This document shows positions 9,803 through 17,892 of a stretch of 37,073 nt of DNA, piece by piece. Source of the stretch: Asparagopsis taxiformis (taxonomy: Eukaryota; Rhodophyta; Florideophyceae; Bonnemaisoniales; Bonnemaisoniaceae). Within the stretch, counting starts at the first letter, position 1; the number at the start of each line of letters is the position of its first letter. The stretch spans positions 1-37,073 of the forward strand of contig JALQPE010002032.1 of the NCBI GenBank assembly GCA_030407315.1, given 5' to 3'. Both the position numbers and the translations under genes were made by a program. A model generated the notes under the pieces. That model saw only the letters and a list, made by a program, of their open reading frames with translations. It had not been told where the DNA came from and made no database searches.

Positions 9803-11727
9803 TAGTTTTCCGACGACGTGTCGGAGTCGTCGGAGGTTTCCAAGGCGTCGGCAACGTCTTGAGCCGTTACGGAAGATCCGTTACGTTCTAAAACGTCTCG
9901 CCTCAGAGGGCCCAATTTGGGATGATTTTCGTCATCGGCGAACGCAACCATGCGTGTTGGAGGGTTTGACCGTTGGAGCACGGCTTTAGGGTAATCCCTT
10001 TTTCGGTTGAACCGATTGGACTGGCGCTGTTGGCGGCGCATAACCTGCTCCGGTTCTTGCTGGTAAGCGTAGTTCGCAAAGGCGAAGTAAGTTCCCACTG
10101 AGGGTGGTAGGTAAGGGCAAGTGTACAACACATGCCCCGGTTGGCGACAGCCAGAGCATCTCCAAGTAACAGCCCCTTCGGGGATCATACTCTCAGCGAG
10201 TTTAAGATGTTCTCCCGTTAGGGTAGGGGCCTGCATTGGCGCGCCCATTGGGTTCCCGGTAGGGGAAGGTAAGGTCGGCGGCGGGGTCCGCGGTATCACA
10301 GCCGGTTCTCCGGGTACGGTGGCGAGCAACGCTTTGCGTTTACGTTCCGCGATTTCCCGAGTAGGGTAAGCCTTCGGTCTTGCGGGTAGCGAAGCTCGTA
10401 GAGAGTCCCCGAGTCCTTTAGCAAGGTTACGGACAGCAAGAAAATCTTCTCCGCCACTGCGGCCTATAGTCACCTTGACGGTGTGTTTAACCTCTGGGCG
10501 TAGGCCCTTGAGGTAATAGTTGACCAAGTCTCTTTCCGAGAAGACGTTCGCACACAGGAGTGCAGCGTCCTGCAGTCTGTCTGCGTAGGCAGCTTCGTCC
10601 TCATCCGGCCCTTGCCGTATACGCGTTACTGCGTCATATGCGTCCGCTAGGACATTGTCCGTTGCGTAGCGAGCCAGAAGGGCGTTAACGGCTTGAGGCC
10701 AAGTGATCTGCTGGTGCAGGTGGTTGAGAAGCTTGCGCTTTCGCGCCTCAGCGGCGATAAACCGTTGAGGTTCTCCTTCCAGGAAATACTTGAGTAACTT
10801 GGTAGCTTCTCCCTCCGAGACTCCGCATGAATCACATGCATCTTGAAATTCCGCGAGGAACCGGAGGATATCGATGGGTTCCGTACCATCGAACGGCGTA
10901 AATGACGCGTTGAAATTACGGATCTTCTCCGTTAGCTTATACAAGCTTCTTGATTTACCCGTTGGGGTATCGGTCGTTAGGGACTTGTTCTTGAGTCGGT
11001 AGTACCGATAGGAGACCACTAGGTCGAATGCGGGTTCGCGGGCCTTCAAAGGCACTAAGCCTTCCTCAAGAGGTCCTTCTTCATCATCCCACGAGGGGTT
11101 TTCCGGTACAGATCCGGTGGCACGAGTGTGCTGTCTCGTGCGAGAGATATTCCCTGTTTGGGATAGTGATTCGGCGAGGGCGTCGACACGGTCCGACAGG
11201 TGTCGGGTTGCTTCCGCGACTTGATCCAATCGGGGATCTTCTTCTTCCTCCCTACCGGATGTAGGGTCAGGGAAGTCAGCCGATCGGATGCGGCGAGCAG
11301 GAAACTCCTGTTGTCCTAATGGACTGGCACTAAAGCCGTGAATCGAAAGCTCCTCCAGACGAGTTTCCAAAAGGGATACGCGTTTAGCGAATTCGGCTTT
11401 GACCTGATTCCAGGTTTCCGCTAGGAACTCGGCGTCCCGATCTTGGGTGGCTTCTCGGCTGGCGGCCATCAGCTTTGGCTCGACCAGTTCCATGACGGTT
11501 TCGACCGTAGCGTCTACGATTTCCGCCCTGCGGTCTTGAACAGTCTTCTCGACGACGGTGCTGAATTCAGCCTTGAACTCTTCCAACCGTTCGTTGAAGA
11601 TTCGGTCGGCTCGGTCTTGCAGGGTGTTAATCACCACGCCTTCTTCGGCGATCAGATCCGAATCGGATAAGTCGCTGGCAGGCGCTATGTCCTCACTAGA
11701 GGGTCCCGCTGTAGGGTTACGAGGCAT
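9802..11727 (-). CDS. Gypsy Gag (capsid-nucleocapsid)
   Basis: The 641-residue protein would package element RNA in virus-like particles. Its N-terminal ~200 residues are acidic and helical, with heptad-like repeats. The middle carries the gypsy capsid-type segment (about residues 290-460: FTPFDGTEPIDILRFLAEFQ, then RIRQGPDEDEAAYADRLQDA and YYLKGLRPEVK). A single CCHC zinc knuckle C-x2-C-x4-H-x4-C (CSGCRQPGHVLYTC) lies at about residues 522-537, followed by a Gln/Arg-rich tail and an acidic end. The start ATG at 11727 is 57 nt inside the primer-binding site. The frame is uninterrupted, unlike pol. Confidence 0.9.
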   Translation of the reverse strand: MPRNPTAGPSSEDIAPASDLSDSDLIAEEGVVINTLQDRADRIFNERLEEFKAEFSTVVEKTVQDRRAEIVDATVETVMELVEPKLMAASREATQDRDAEFLAETWNQVKAEFAKRVSLLETRLEELSIHGFSASPLGQQEFPARRIRSADFPDPTSGREEEEDPRLDQVAEATRHLSDRVDALAESLSQTGNISRTRQHTRATGSVPENPSWDDEEGPLEEGLVPLKAREPAFDLVVSYRYYRLKNKSLTTDTPTGKSRSLYKLTEKIRNFNASFTPFDGTEPIDILRFLAEFQDACDSCGVSEGEATKLLKYFLEGEPQRFIAAEARKRKLLNHLHQQITWPQAVNALLARYATDNVLADAYDAVTRIRQGPDEDEAAYADRLQDAALLCANVFSERDLVNYYLKGLRPEVKHTVKVTIGRSGGEDFLAVRNLAKGLGDSLRASLPARPKAYPTREIAERKRKALLATVPGEPAVIPRTPPPTLPSPTGNPMGAPMQAPTLTGEHLKLAESMIPEGAVTWRCSGCRQPGHVLYTCPYLPPSVGTYFAFANYAYQQEPEQVMRRQQRQSNRFNRKRDYPKAVLQRSNPPTRMVAFADDENHPKLGPLRRDVLERNGSSVTAQDVADALETSDDSDTSSEN

Positions 11728-11783
11728 CGTGAAGATGATTGTGAAGGAAAATTTCTCTCAAAGAGAGTTACCCGAGGGTACAA

Positions 11784-11803
11784 GGTTCTAGATCGAGAGA
11801 CCA
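11784..11803 (-). other. Gypsy tRNA primer-binding site
   Basis: One base inside the 5' LTR, the minus strand reads TGGTCTCTCGATCTAGAACC. The plus strand (GGTTCTAGATCGAGAGACCA) looks like the 3' end of a tRNA: a TTCTAGA T-loop, acceptor strand, discriminator A and CCA. I could not name the tRNA. Confidence 0.75.
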
Positions 11804-11804
11804 A

Positions 11805-12488
11805 TGTAGCAGGTAGAAAATCCGCTAGAGCGGCAAACCACCCGACAGGTGTCCCGAGCCTCGGTAGAGGAAGTGGTAGAGCAGATGAACCTTATAGGTA
11901 CCCAGCGGGTAGTCTCGTGAGAGAGAAGGTGTCGTTACCCGGAGGGGGTTGTGTGACAAAGGGGTGCTCACGCGAGAGGCGTATTAATGGAGCAAGATGA
12001 CGTAATCCGTCGAGCTGTTGGCTAACCCTAAGGTTTTCCCGGAGAGGGGTTGAACAATAGGTATGCGAACACTGTTCCTGTGGGTCGTAATTCCACTTGA
12101 GTTTACGTTACTCTAGAAACCGTGCCTACTGGCTATTCCAGTGGCCGTTTTATACTAAGTCTACTGTAAGCTAGGGTTAGTGGTTAGGAATAAATATCCA
12201 GTTAGTGACCAATCAGAACCCGATTACTGGCGCTCGCCTACCCGCGAGGTCATTGCCAATAGGCTTACATTGTAATGTATGGCTGATCAGCCTAAGTTAA
12301 AATTTGCCCCTTGTGGGGTCTTGGCCGGGGCCGATAGGCCGGGTGGGGTTATTTGTCAGCCTTAGCTGGTCCTAAGTATAGGAAACACGCCAGTTGGCTG
12401 GTGCCTTCTGATTGGCACATCCCGTAAGTGGGTACCCAATAGGGAAGCGACACGGCTCGATCAGCGAAGACCGCCAGGCGGTACGACA
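11805..12488 (-). repeat. Gypsy 5' LTR (right)
   Basis: This is a 684-bp direct repeat of 41-723 with about seven differences. As the 5' LTR of a minus-strand element it should carry the promoter. CAAT-like motifs (CCAATAGG) are present, but I did not find a convincing TATA box. Confidence 0.92.
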
Positions 12489-12493
12489 CATAC
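12489..12493. repeat. Target-site duplication CATAC (right copy, gypsy)
   Basis: This is the second copy of the 5-bp duplication at 36-40. Joining base 40 to base 12494 restores the copia-1 reading frame. Confidence 0.9.
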
Positions 12494-14043
12494 CTAAACA
12501 ACAAGTACCTCCCGGCACCAAACTCATACCGGTCAAAATCATTCTCAAGACGAAAACAGATTCTAATGGAATACCAATATCACGCAAAACAAGATGCAAC
12601 CTCCGCGGCGATTTACAGCGCCCACACGAACATTTTGACCCAGACTCCATATCGTCGCCAGTTGCAGACCGTGACGCAATAAGACTATCACTGGCATTGG
12701 CCGCAGCACATGGGTATGAGGCCTCCCATTGGGACCTCGAAACAGCATTCCTCCATGAATCCTTCGATGACGAAACTGACCCCAACAAATTCCTGTACAT
12801 CCATCAACCGATACGATTTGACGGTACCCTCAAGTATCCTGGTATGATAGGCAAGCTAACGGGCAATATGTATGGCTCCCGGCAAGCATTCAAAATATTC
12901 ACAACCGGACTAAGCGAACATCTTAAACTACAACAATTCACAAGACTCACAAGTGAGAGCTGCACCTATCATCTCACTGACCCCAAAGATACAACCCAGT
13001 TTGTCTACTTTGTAGTCACTGTGGATGATTTTCTGGTTATTACAAACAACCCGCAACTACGAGACAAAGCCAAGAACCACATTCAAACCAAATACAATTT
13101 AAAAGACTTGGGGCCGGTGACACACATCTTAGGATGGAAGGTGGACAGAGATGCCACAGGGATACGAATATCACAACCTGCCTACATTACAAGCCTGCTC
13201 AAGAAATACAAGTTAACAGATGCCAAAACGGTGACCTCTCCAATTGCATCGGAACTGCTCACACCGGACTCAGAACATTCAAAACCCCTCGACACATCGA
13301 AGCACAACTACCACGCACTCATTGGCAGTATAAGATATCTGGCAGACTCCACCAGGCCAGATATATCTTTCATCACAGGATATCTAGGCCGATTCTCCCA
13401 AGAACCCACGACACACCACTGGAAGTCTGCCCTCCGTGTACTGCGCTACCTTAAAGCAACTATAAAAACGGGCATACATTACAAAGTTGGACTCACAGAA
13501 ACCCTCCAATCGCATTCAGATAGCGACTATGCGGCATGCACAGAAACAAGAAGATCAACATCCGGAACCTACATCACATACAATACAGCACCGATTGCAT
13601 GGCAATCTAAGAGGCAGAGATTCATAGCCACCAGTACTTGGGCGGCAGAGTATGTCGCAGCATTCCACACTGCGCAACACACCTTTTGTCTCCGCAACCT
13701 CCTAAATGACCTCCGACACCCAGAATCCAAGCCAACAAAACTATACATGGACAACACCGGAGCTATAACCACAGCTAACACATCGCATCCCACACCCAAA
13801 TCTAAACATATTGATATCAAATATCACTATCTGAAGGAACTCATCGACCGCCAAATGATACAAATTGAGTACATTCCGACGAACAAAAACAACGCAGATA
13901 TAATGACAAAAGCCTTCAAACCAACACAGTTCCAACAAAAACTCCAATTACTACAGCTCTCGCAGTCTGCGGCGTGCGGCGACTGTCGGATGATCAAAAC
14001 ATCTCCACCCCGCAGCCAGCTCAAGCCTACATCTGTCGGATGA
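12494..14043 (+). pseudogene. copia-1 reverse transcriptase and RNase H, 3' part of pol, split by gypsy
   Basis: This is the Ty1/copia RT. Motifs in order are VPPGTKLIPVK, RKTRCNLRGD, SPVADRDAIRLSLALAAAHG, WDLETAFLHE (first catalytic Asp), GNMYGSRQA, the second catalytic box VTVDDFLVI, LKDLGPVTHILG and DSTRPDISFITGYLGR. RNase H follows with SDSDYAAC, STSGTYITY, AWQSKRQRFIATST, YMDNTGAI and KSKHIDIKYHYLKE. The catalytic box has Thr where copia elements usually have Tyr (YVDD), and copia-2 shares this. The frame is open from the gypsy insertion to the TGA at 14043, just inside the 3' LTR, ending near the Cys pair CGDC also found in copia-2. The 5' part of pol is displaced to position 40 and beyond the left window edge. 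Confidence 0.92.
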
Positions 14044-14161
14044 TCATACAACTATTACACCTTTACGCATTACAGTACATACTTAGAACAGTATTTAAGC
14101 TCGGCGACGACGCCAATCGCATGAACTAAAGATGTATCGATCTCATTCATCCTCATGATCA
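14034..14161 (+). repeat. copia-1 3' LTR (right boundary approximate)
   Basis: It starts TGTCGGATGATCA, matching the first bases of the copia-2 LTR (TGTCGGATGACCA), and contains a TATTTAAG box and a GAACTAAAGATG segment similar to the copia-2 LTR interior. The end is placed at CATGATCA, about 128 bp in. The 5' LTR is outside the window, so the boundary and target duplication cannot be confirmed. Confidence 0.6.
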
Positions 14162-14983
14162 ACAAAATTTGCTGCGAGACGGTCAAACACCCTCTCGTTC
14201 CCACACCAACTTAACGCGCGTCGTATGGCTTCGTTAGACGTAGCGTCGAATGCTCCGACTCGACTGTTTCACTAATTTATAGTCTTGCCAGGGGAATTCG
14301 ATCTTATGCTGCCATGGGAATAGTATCTGCTCCTCTGTTTGCTTTGGTGTTGTTGTTCAATTGTTACAGAGACATGGATATCAACCACTTTGGACAGTGG
14401 AGCACAGTCCGTGTGGTGCCGTAGCGAAATGTATCGTCAATGCGATGACATGTTAATGCCTTGCATGATAACCAATAGATGACATATGTGCATTGCGTTC
14501 CACCGGTGCATGTTCATACGAAGCGGATGTGGAAGGAAACAACAAGGTCTTCGTCATTAAAACGCTGTGGGAAATGCCGAGCAATTCAAAGGAGCCCCTT
14601 CACACTCCTTGCTGCGTTTCACTCCATAGATCCAACAGCCTCATATCAAGATCATATATGTAACTTCCTGCGAGCTCATGTTGACACAGTTCAGCGAACG
14701 TCGGAATTGATCTATCATCTGGAATGATGACTTCATTATTATTCTGAACGCTTCTCTAGCGCGCAATGTTGTAATCCTGGTGACCATTGTACGAGGTGGT
14801 CTCATTATTCCTTACGAACTACCCGCTTCGTGAAACTTGAGCGCAACGAACATTGTTACCTTCGGTACCTCAATAGCAAGTCTCGCTGGAAAATCAGACG
14901 ATCAGCATAGGTGGCCGCAACCAAACGGCTGTATTTATAAACGTGTACAATACTTCGCGTGTGACCTGTGCGTTGAAAAATTT
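14162..14983. other. Flanking DNA between copia-1 and the copia-2 insertion site
   Basis: I see no supported gene. Short open frames (such as 14479-14727 plus) have no recognisable composition or motif. The right end adjoins the AATAAA of the minus-strand reading frame interrupted by copia-2. Confidence 0.5.
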
Positions 14984-14989
14984 TTTATT
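14984..14989 (-). terminator. AATAAA polyadenylation signal of the interrupted minus-strand ORF
   Basis: TTTATT on the plus strand reads AATAAA on the minus strand, 2 nt past the TAA at 14992-14994 that ends the interrupted reading frame. It is close to the stop codon for a polyadenylation signal, but compact genomes do this. Confidence 0.45.
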
Positions 14990-14991
14990 CA

Positions 14992-15037
14992 TTAAATTGG
15001 GGCGGGCTGTCCATTTCCAATCCTGGCATACAGCATT
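14992..15037 (-). pseudogene. 3' end of a small minus-strand gene split by copia-2
   Basis: With copia-2 and one copy of its duplication removed, the minus-strand frame from 36881 continues here for 13-14 codons (LYARIGNGQPAPI) to a TAA. An AATAAA follows at once. The product is not recognised. The support is the open frame across the restored site plus the polyadenylation signal, which is suggestive only. Confidence 0.4.
15033..15037. repeat. Target-site duplication GCATT (left copy, copia-2)
   Basis: GCATT abuts the left LTR and recurs at 36749-36753 directly after the right LTR. It shows that the two LTRs 21 kb apart belong to one insertion. Confidence 0.9.
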
Positions 15038-15150
15038 TGATGAAGATCGTAACGTCCTAGCTAGTTTATTGTGGTGCGAGAGTCGGCGCCGGTGTGTATA
15101 TATATAGTGGTGACAGGTGTAAGTGCTGTACTACGTGTGGTCATCCGACA
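15038..15150 (-). repeat. copia-2 3' LTR (left)
   Basis: 113 bp, identical to 36636-36748 by eye. On the minus strand it begins TGTCGGATGACCACACG and ends TCTTCATCA. It contains a TATATATATA box. It is very short for an LTR. Confidence 0.93.
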
Positions 15151-15186
15151 CGGAGACTGGAACTGGTCGCGACGTGGATTCAGGAT

Positions 15187-15188
15187 TG
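15187..15188. repeat. CACTA target duplication TG (left copy)
   Basis: TG precedes the left terminus, and TG at 31536-31537 follows the right one. Two bases alone are weak evidence. The assignment rests on the continuity of copia-2 sequence across the site. Confidence 0.6.
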
Positions 15189-15202
15189 CACTACGGTGTT
15201 GA
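15189..15202 (+). repeat. Left terminal inverted repeat of the CACTA transposon
   Basis: CACTACGGTGTTGA is the exact reverse complement of 31522-31535. CACTA is the name-giving terminus of this superfamily. Confidence 0.92.
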
Positions 15203-15212
15203 GAATGAAAAC

Positions 15213-15562
15213 AGACAGTAAATTTACTGTCTGAGACAGTAAAAATTACTGTCTGGCCAAGACAGTGCGCGGAGACAGTAAAATTTACTGTCTGGAAATT
15301 TCAGAATACTGCTGCAGCAGTAAACTGGCACGAAATCTGGACAGTACCAAAAACAGTAAAATTTACTGTCCAGAACAGTAAATTTTACTGTCCGGAAGTG
15401 TTGCCGCCAGACAGTATGTGCAGACAGTACATTTTACTGTCTGAGACAATACATTGTACTGTATTACTGCACTGTCTGGGGAAATCTGTAGACAGTAGTG
15501 TAGATAGCAAATTGTATTGTCTGCGGGTAGTACCGTGCATTGTTTGACAACACTGTCTGGTG
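15213..15562. repeat. Left subterminal repeat cluster of the CACTA transposon
   Basis: This cluster is many copies of AGACAGT and its complement ACTGTCT, commonly paired as palindromes such as GACAGTAAATTTACTGTC and GACAGTAAAAATTACTGTC. Subterminal repeats in CACTA elements bind the element-encoded accessory protein (TnpA in En/Spm). ORF A or ORF B could be the binding protein here, which is inference. Confidence 0.85.
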
Positions 15563-16090
15563 GAGTGGACTTAGAGGAAATATGGAGCATAGTGTTGGTG
15601 TGAAGGTAAATATTGGAATGGTGTGTGGTATACGACTATATTAATTGTGATGGTGCTTTACAGATAGTTGGGTGCGGGGAAGCTAGATGCTGAATAGGAC
15701 GTTGGAGAAAGGAAGATTGGGAGAACAGAACATATCTGGTTTGTCTCACCGTAAGGAGAGAATGTACATAGTAGCTATAATATGTTGAGTTTAGCATTTC
15801 AAATTATACCTATCTATCTTTGCATTGAAAGTGTCTAGTAGGAGACGTCAGTCTGGTAGCGAGGTGTGGTATGCACAGGACGTGGGTGGTGGCAAAGGAA
15901 AGAATACGCACCATCCACCACTAAATTATGAAAAATAACCGTTACGGAGCACTGGGAAGCATTATTATTATGTAGAGTAGACCAGGATGGATGCATCCAC
16001 TGAAATGATATTTGCTACAACACTGCTGTACTAAGCGTGACATCCTTCAAAGCAATTCTCCTTTTAGCAAACTCCAATTGCAAGGTCAAG
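15563..16090. promoter_or_regulatory. Upstream region of ORF A
   Basis: This region has no repeats of the subterminal kind and no gene. It contains the shared decamer TAACCGTTAC at 15936-15945 and presumably the ORF A promoter and leader. Confidence 0.45.
15936..15945 (+). promoter_or_regulatory. Shared upstream decamer TAACCGTTAC (ORF A)
   Basis: The decamer lies about 145 nt upstream of the ORF A ATG. The same ten bases on the same strand occur upstream of ORF B (19298) and the transposase (28961). The sequence resembles Myb-family binding sites (AACNG cores). Confidence 0.5.
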
Positions 16091-17617
16091 ATGAATCCCG
16101 AAACCTCCGTAAGCATCGCCGCATTTTCCGAAATAACGCGTGAGGGCTTTTCGAACATCACTGCAGAGTTGAAAGCCCTGAGTGATAAAATGGATGCCGT
16201 CGAGAAGAGCACCATTCAATTACGCGAGACTCTCGGAAATGTCGCCAAGACTGTCTCCATGCTAAACACCGATATGCAGGAGGTCAAGAGCATCGTCGAT
16301 GGGCTTCTGAGCCAGGGACAAGGACATCCGAAGAAGATCGCCTCCGAGAAGGACAGGGAACGTCTCCGCATTGCGCAGGATGCGGAGAAATCGTTCACGT
16401 TCGAAATGGTGTGTGCTGTGCTGTGTGCTGTTGTTCCAACGTACACGAAGGCAATGGTGGATAAGAGGGATAGGCATTTCAACGGATGCCAGCTAATCAA
16501 TACGCTGATGTTCGCCAGGCAGAGCAATGAGCGAAAGGATGTGTTCAATAGGACGCTTGCCGGCCGGAACCACATTGAATTGCGCTGCCAAGTTGTGACC
16601 TCTTTAATCAAGAATACGTGTCAAAACAATTCTTTCAGAGAGGGAGGAGACCGTTCCAGCTCCAATGGAACGTCGGAAGGTATCGAACGGTGGAGGGCGC
16701 GGGGGTATGTGACTACCGGGACCATTGAGGAGACAATTCGCGGAACGGACTCTGCTCGCATGGATGGAATGCATGGGACGTCCGAGGGAAGTGATGGGGC
16801 CGCTCGAAAGCAGAAGCGAAGAAAGGTTGGAGACAATGGGCCGTTGCACAGAAAGGAGGTAGGCATCACTGTGACGAAATCGGCACTCACAGCAGTGACC
16901 GGGTTTATGAACAAGTCCAGAGATCATGTGCGAAACCGGTTCATCCGAGATCTTGGATTCGTTCTATACAGTGGGTTTCAAGGTTCAGTCCGAATGGAGC
17001 ATCATTTGCACGACGGTGGGCTGGACATTGAGTCAGTTCCAAGTCTGTACTCGGCGCAGAGGAAAATGAATGCAGCGGAGCGTGCAGCAATGGATGACAA
17101 GAATATGAAGATTCTTCGCGACTTCATTGCAGTGCGAAAAGAAATGCTATTCAAAGTCGAGTACGAAGTTCAAATAATTGGAGAACCGGACAAGAGGTTT
17201 TTGACTAGGAGGATCAATTTAGTAGAGGTTGCACTGAACTTTGCAGTCGCCTACACGCAATGTTCTGATAAGAACATGTTCCTGCGACGTTCAGAATACT
17301 CCTTGCAATTCATCTACATACTTGCATACGGGTTCCGAACGATTTTGAAATTTCAAAGTGGAACAGAGGTGGAAGGAGCGCAAATCCGGGAAATCAATGA
17401 AGCAGTGAAACTGCTTCTTCCCGGGGAGCGGGTGAGTAGTCGGTTCATGAATGAGGAGGTTTTGACTATATCGCGTGATAGATATGAAGAACTGAACGTA
17501 GACGATGGGGGGGAATCAGTGCTGGAGGAGAGCTTCAGGTCTATGGAAGAGGACGGAGGAGATGCAGAATATGTGAAGGTATTCGTCGATGATGAAATCG
17601 AGAATGAAGGGGAGTAG
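16091..17617 (+). CDS. CACTA ORF A: coiled-coil protein of unknown function
   Basis: The 508-residue protein starts at ATG 16091; the same frame opens earlier with GTG only. Residues about 10-75 have heptad spacing of a coiled coil (EITREGFSNITAELKALSDK...). A basic patch RKQKRRKV near residues 239-246 looks like a nuclear localisation signal. The segment after residue 255 is mixed helical (TAVTGFMNKSRDHVRNRFIRD), and the last ~45 residues are strongly acidic. I do not recognise a family. In CACTA elements the second gene usually encodes a DNA-binding accessory protein that binds subterminal repeats. An oligomerising nuclear protein next to the left repeats fits, but there is no direct evidence. 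It converges with ORF B. Confidence 0.8.
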   Translation: MNPETSVSIAAFSEITREGFSNITAELKALSDKMDAVEKSTIQLRETLGNVAKTVSMLNTDMQEVKSIVDGLLSQGQGHPKKIASEKDRERLRIAQDAEKSFTFEMVCAVLCAVVPTYTKAMVDKRDRHFNGCQLINTLMFARQSNERKDVFNRTLAGRNHIELRCQVVTSLIKNTCQNNSFREGGDRSSSNGTSEGIERWRARGYVTTGTIEETIRGTDSARMDGMHGTSEGSDGAARKQKRRKVGDNGPLHRKEVGITVTKSALTAVTGFMNKSRDHVRNRFIRDLGFVLYSGFQGSVRMEHHLHDGGLDIESVPSLYSAQRKMNAAERAAMDDKNMKILRDFIAVRKEMLFKVEYEVQIIGEPDKRFLTRRINLVEVALNFAVAYTQCSDKNMFLRRSEYSLQFIYILAYGFRTILKFQSGTEVEGAQIREINEAVKLLLPGERVSSRFMNEEVLTISRDRYEELNVDDGGESVLEESFRSMEEDGGDAEYVKVFVDDEIENEGE

Positions 17618-17661
17618 TATCGGATGAAACCAGTTTCGGTGTAGTAGACGAAGAATGAAGA

Positions 17662-17667
17662 AATAAA
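17662..17667 (+). terminator. AATAAA polyadenylation signal after ORF A
   Basis: AATAAA lies 45 nt after the ORF A stop codon in an A/T-rich stretch, a typical 3'-end position. Confidence 0.55.
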
Positions 17668-17892
17668 ATTTCTGTTGAGGTGAATTTTGTAATAGATGGA
17701 AGTAGATAGGTGCGAGACATCAGGAAACCAGTCAGACGATAGTGTCAAGTCGAAGGAACAGCGCAGAGACAGGTAGTGGAATAGTCGAAGTAGGAAGGGG
17801 CGAGGGTATCCGTCTTTACTAGAAATTGATGGCCACAGGAGCTCTAGAATGGAATACCCAGGAACAGGATAACTACGGATAGGTGTGCTTTA

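Larger units (their letters stand above)
41..12488 (-). mobile_element. Ty3/gypsy LTR retrotransposon, 12.4 kb, inserted in copia-1
   Basis: The element is delimited by near-identical direct repeats of 683 and 684 bp and by the CATAC duplication. Read on the minus strand its order is 5' LTR, tRNA primer site, gag with a CCHC knuckle, a small ORF, aspartic protease, RT (YLDD), RNase H, integrase (DD35E, GPY-type tail), polypurine tract, 3' LTR. RT-RNase H before integrase is the gypsy order. It is unusually long because about 5 kb lies between integrase and the 3' LTR, carrying a plus-strand (antisense) reading frame. The two LTRs differ at about seven positions (around four substitutions and three single-base indels in G/C runs), so the insertion is fairly recent. 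Frameshifts near 8965 and 6810 interrupt pol, so this copy looks inactive as sequenced. Confidence 0.93.

Noticed and set aside
11784..11803. A tRNA gene at the gypsy primer site
   Set aside because: Only the 3' arm-like 20 bases are present next to the LTR, so it is a primer-binding site and not a gene.
12412..12493. ATG start for the copia-1 polymerase frame at 12412
   Set aside because: These bases are gypsy LTR. The frame is open there by chance, and the copia coding sequence begins only after the CATAC duplication.
14479..14727. 82-residue plus-strand ORF
   Set aside because: No motif, no polyadenylation signal and ordinary composition. It is consistent with chance.
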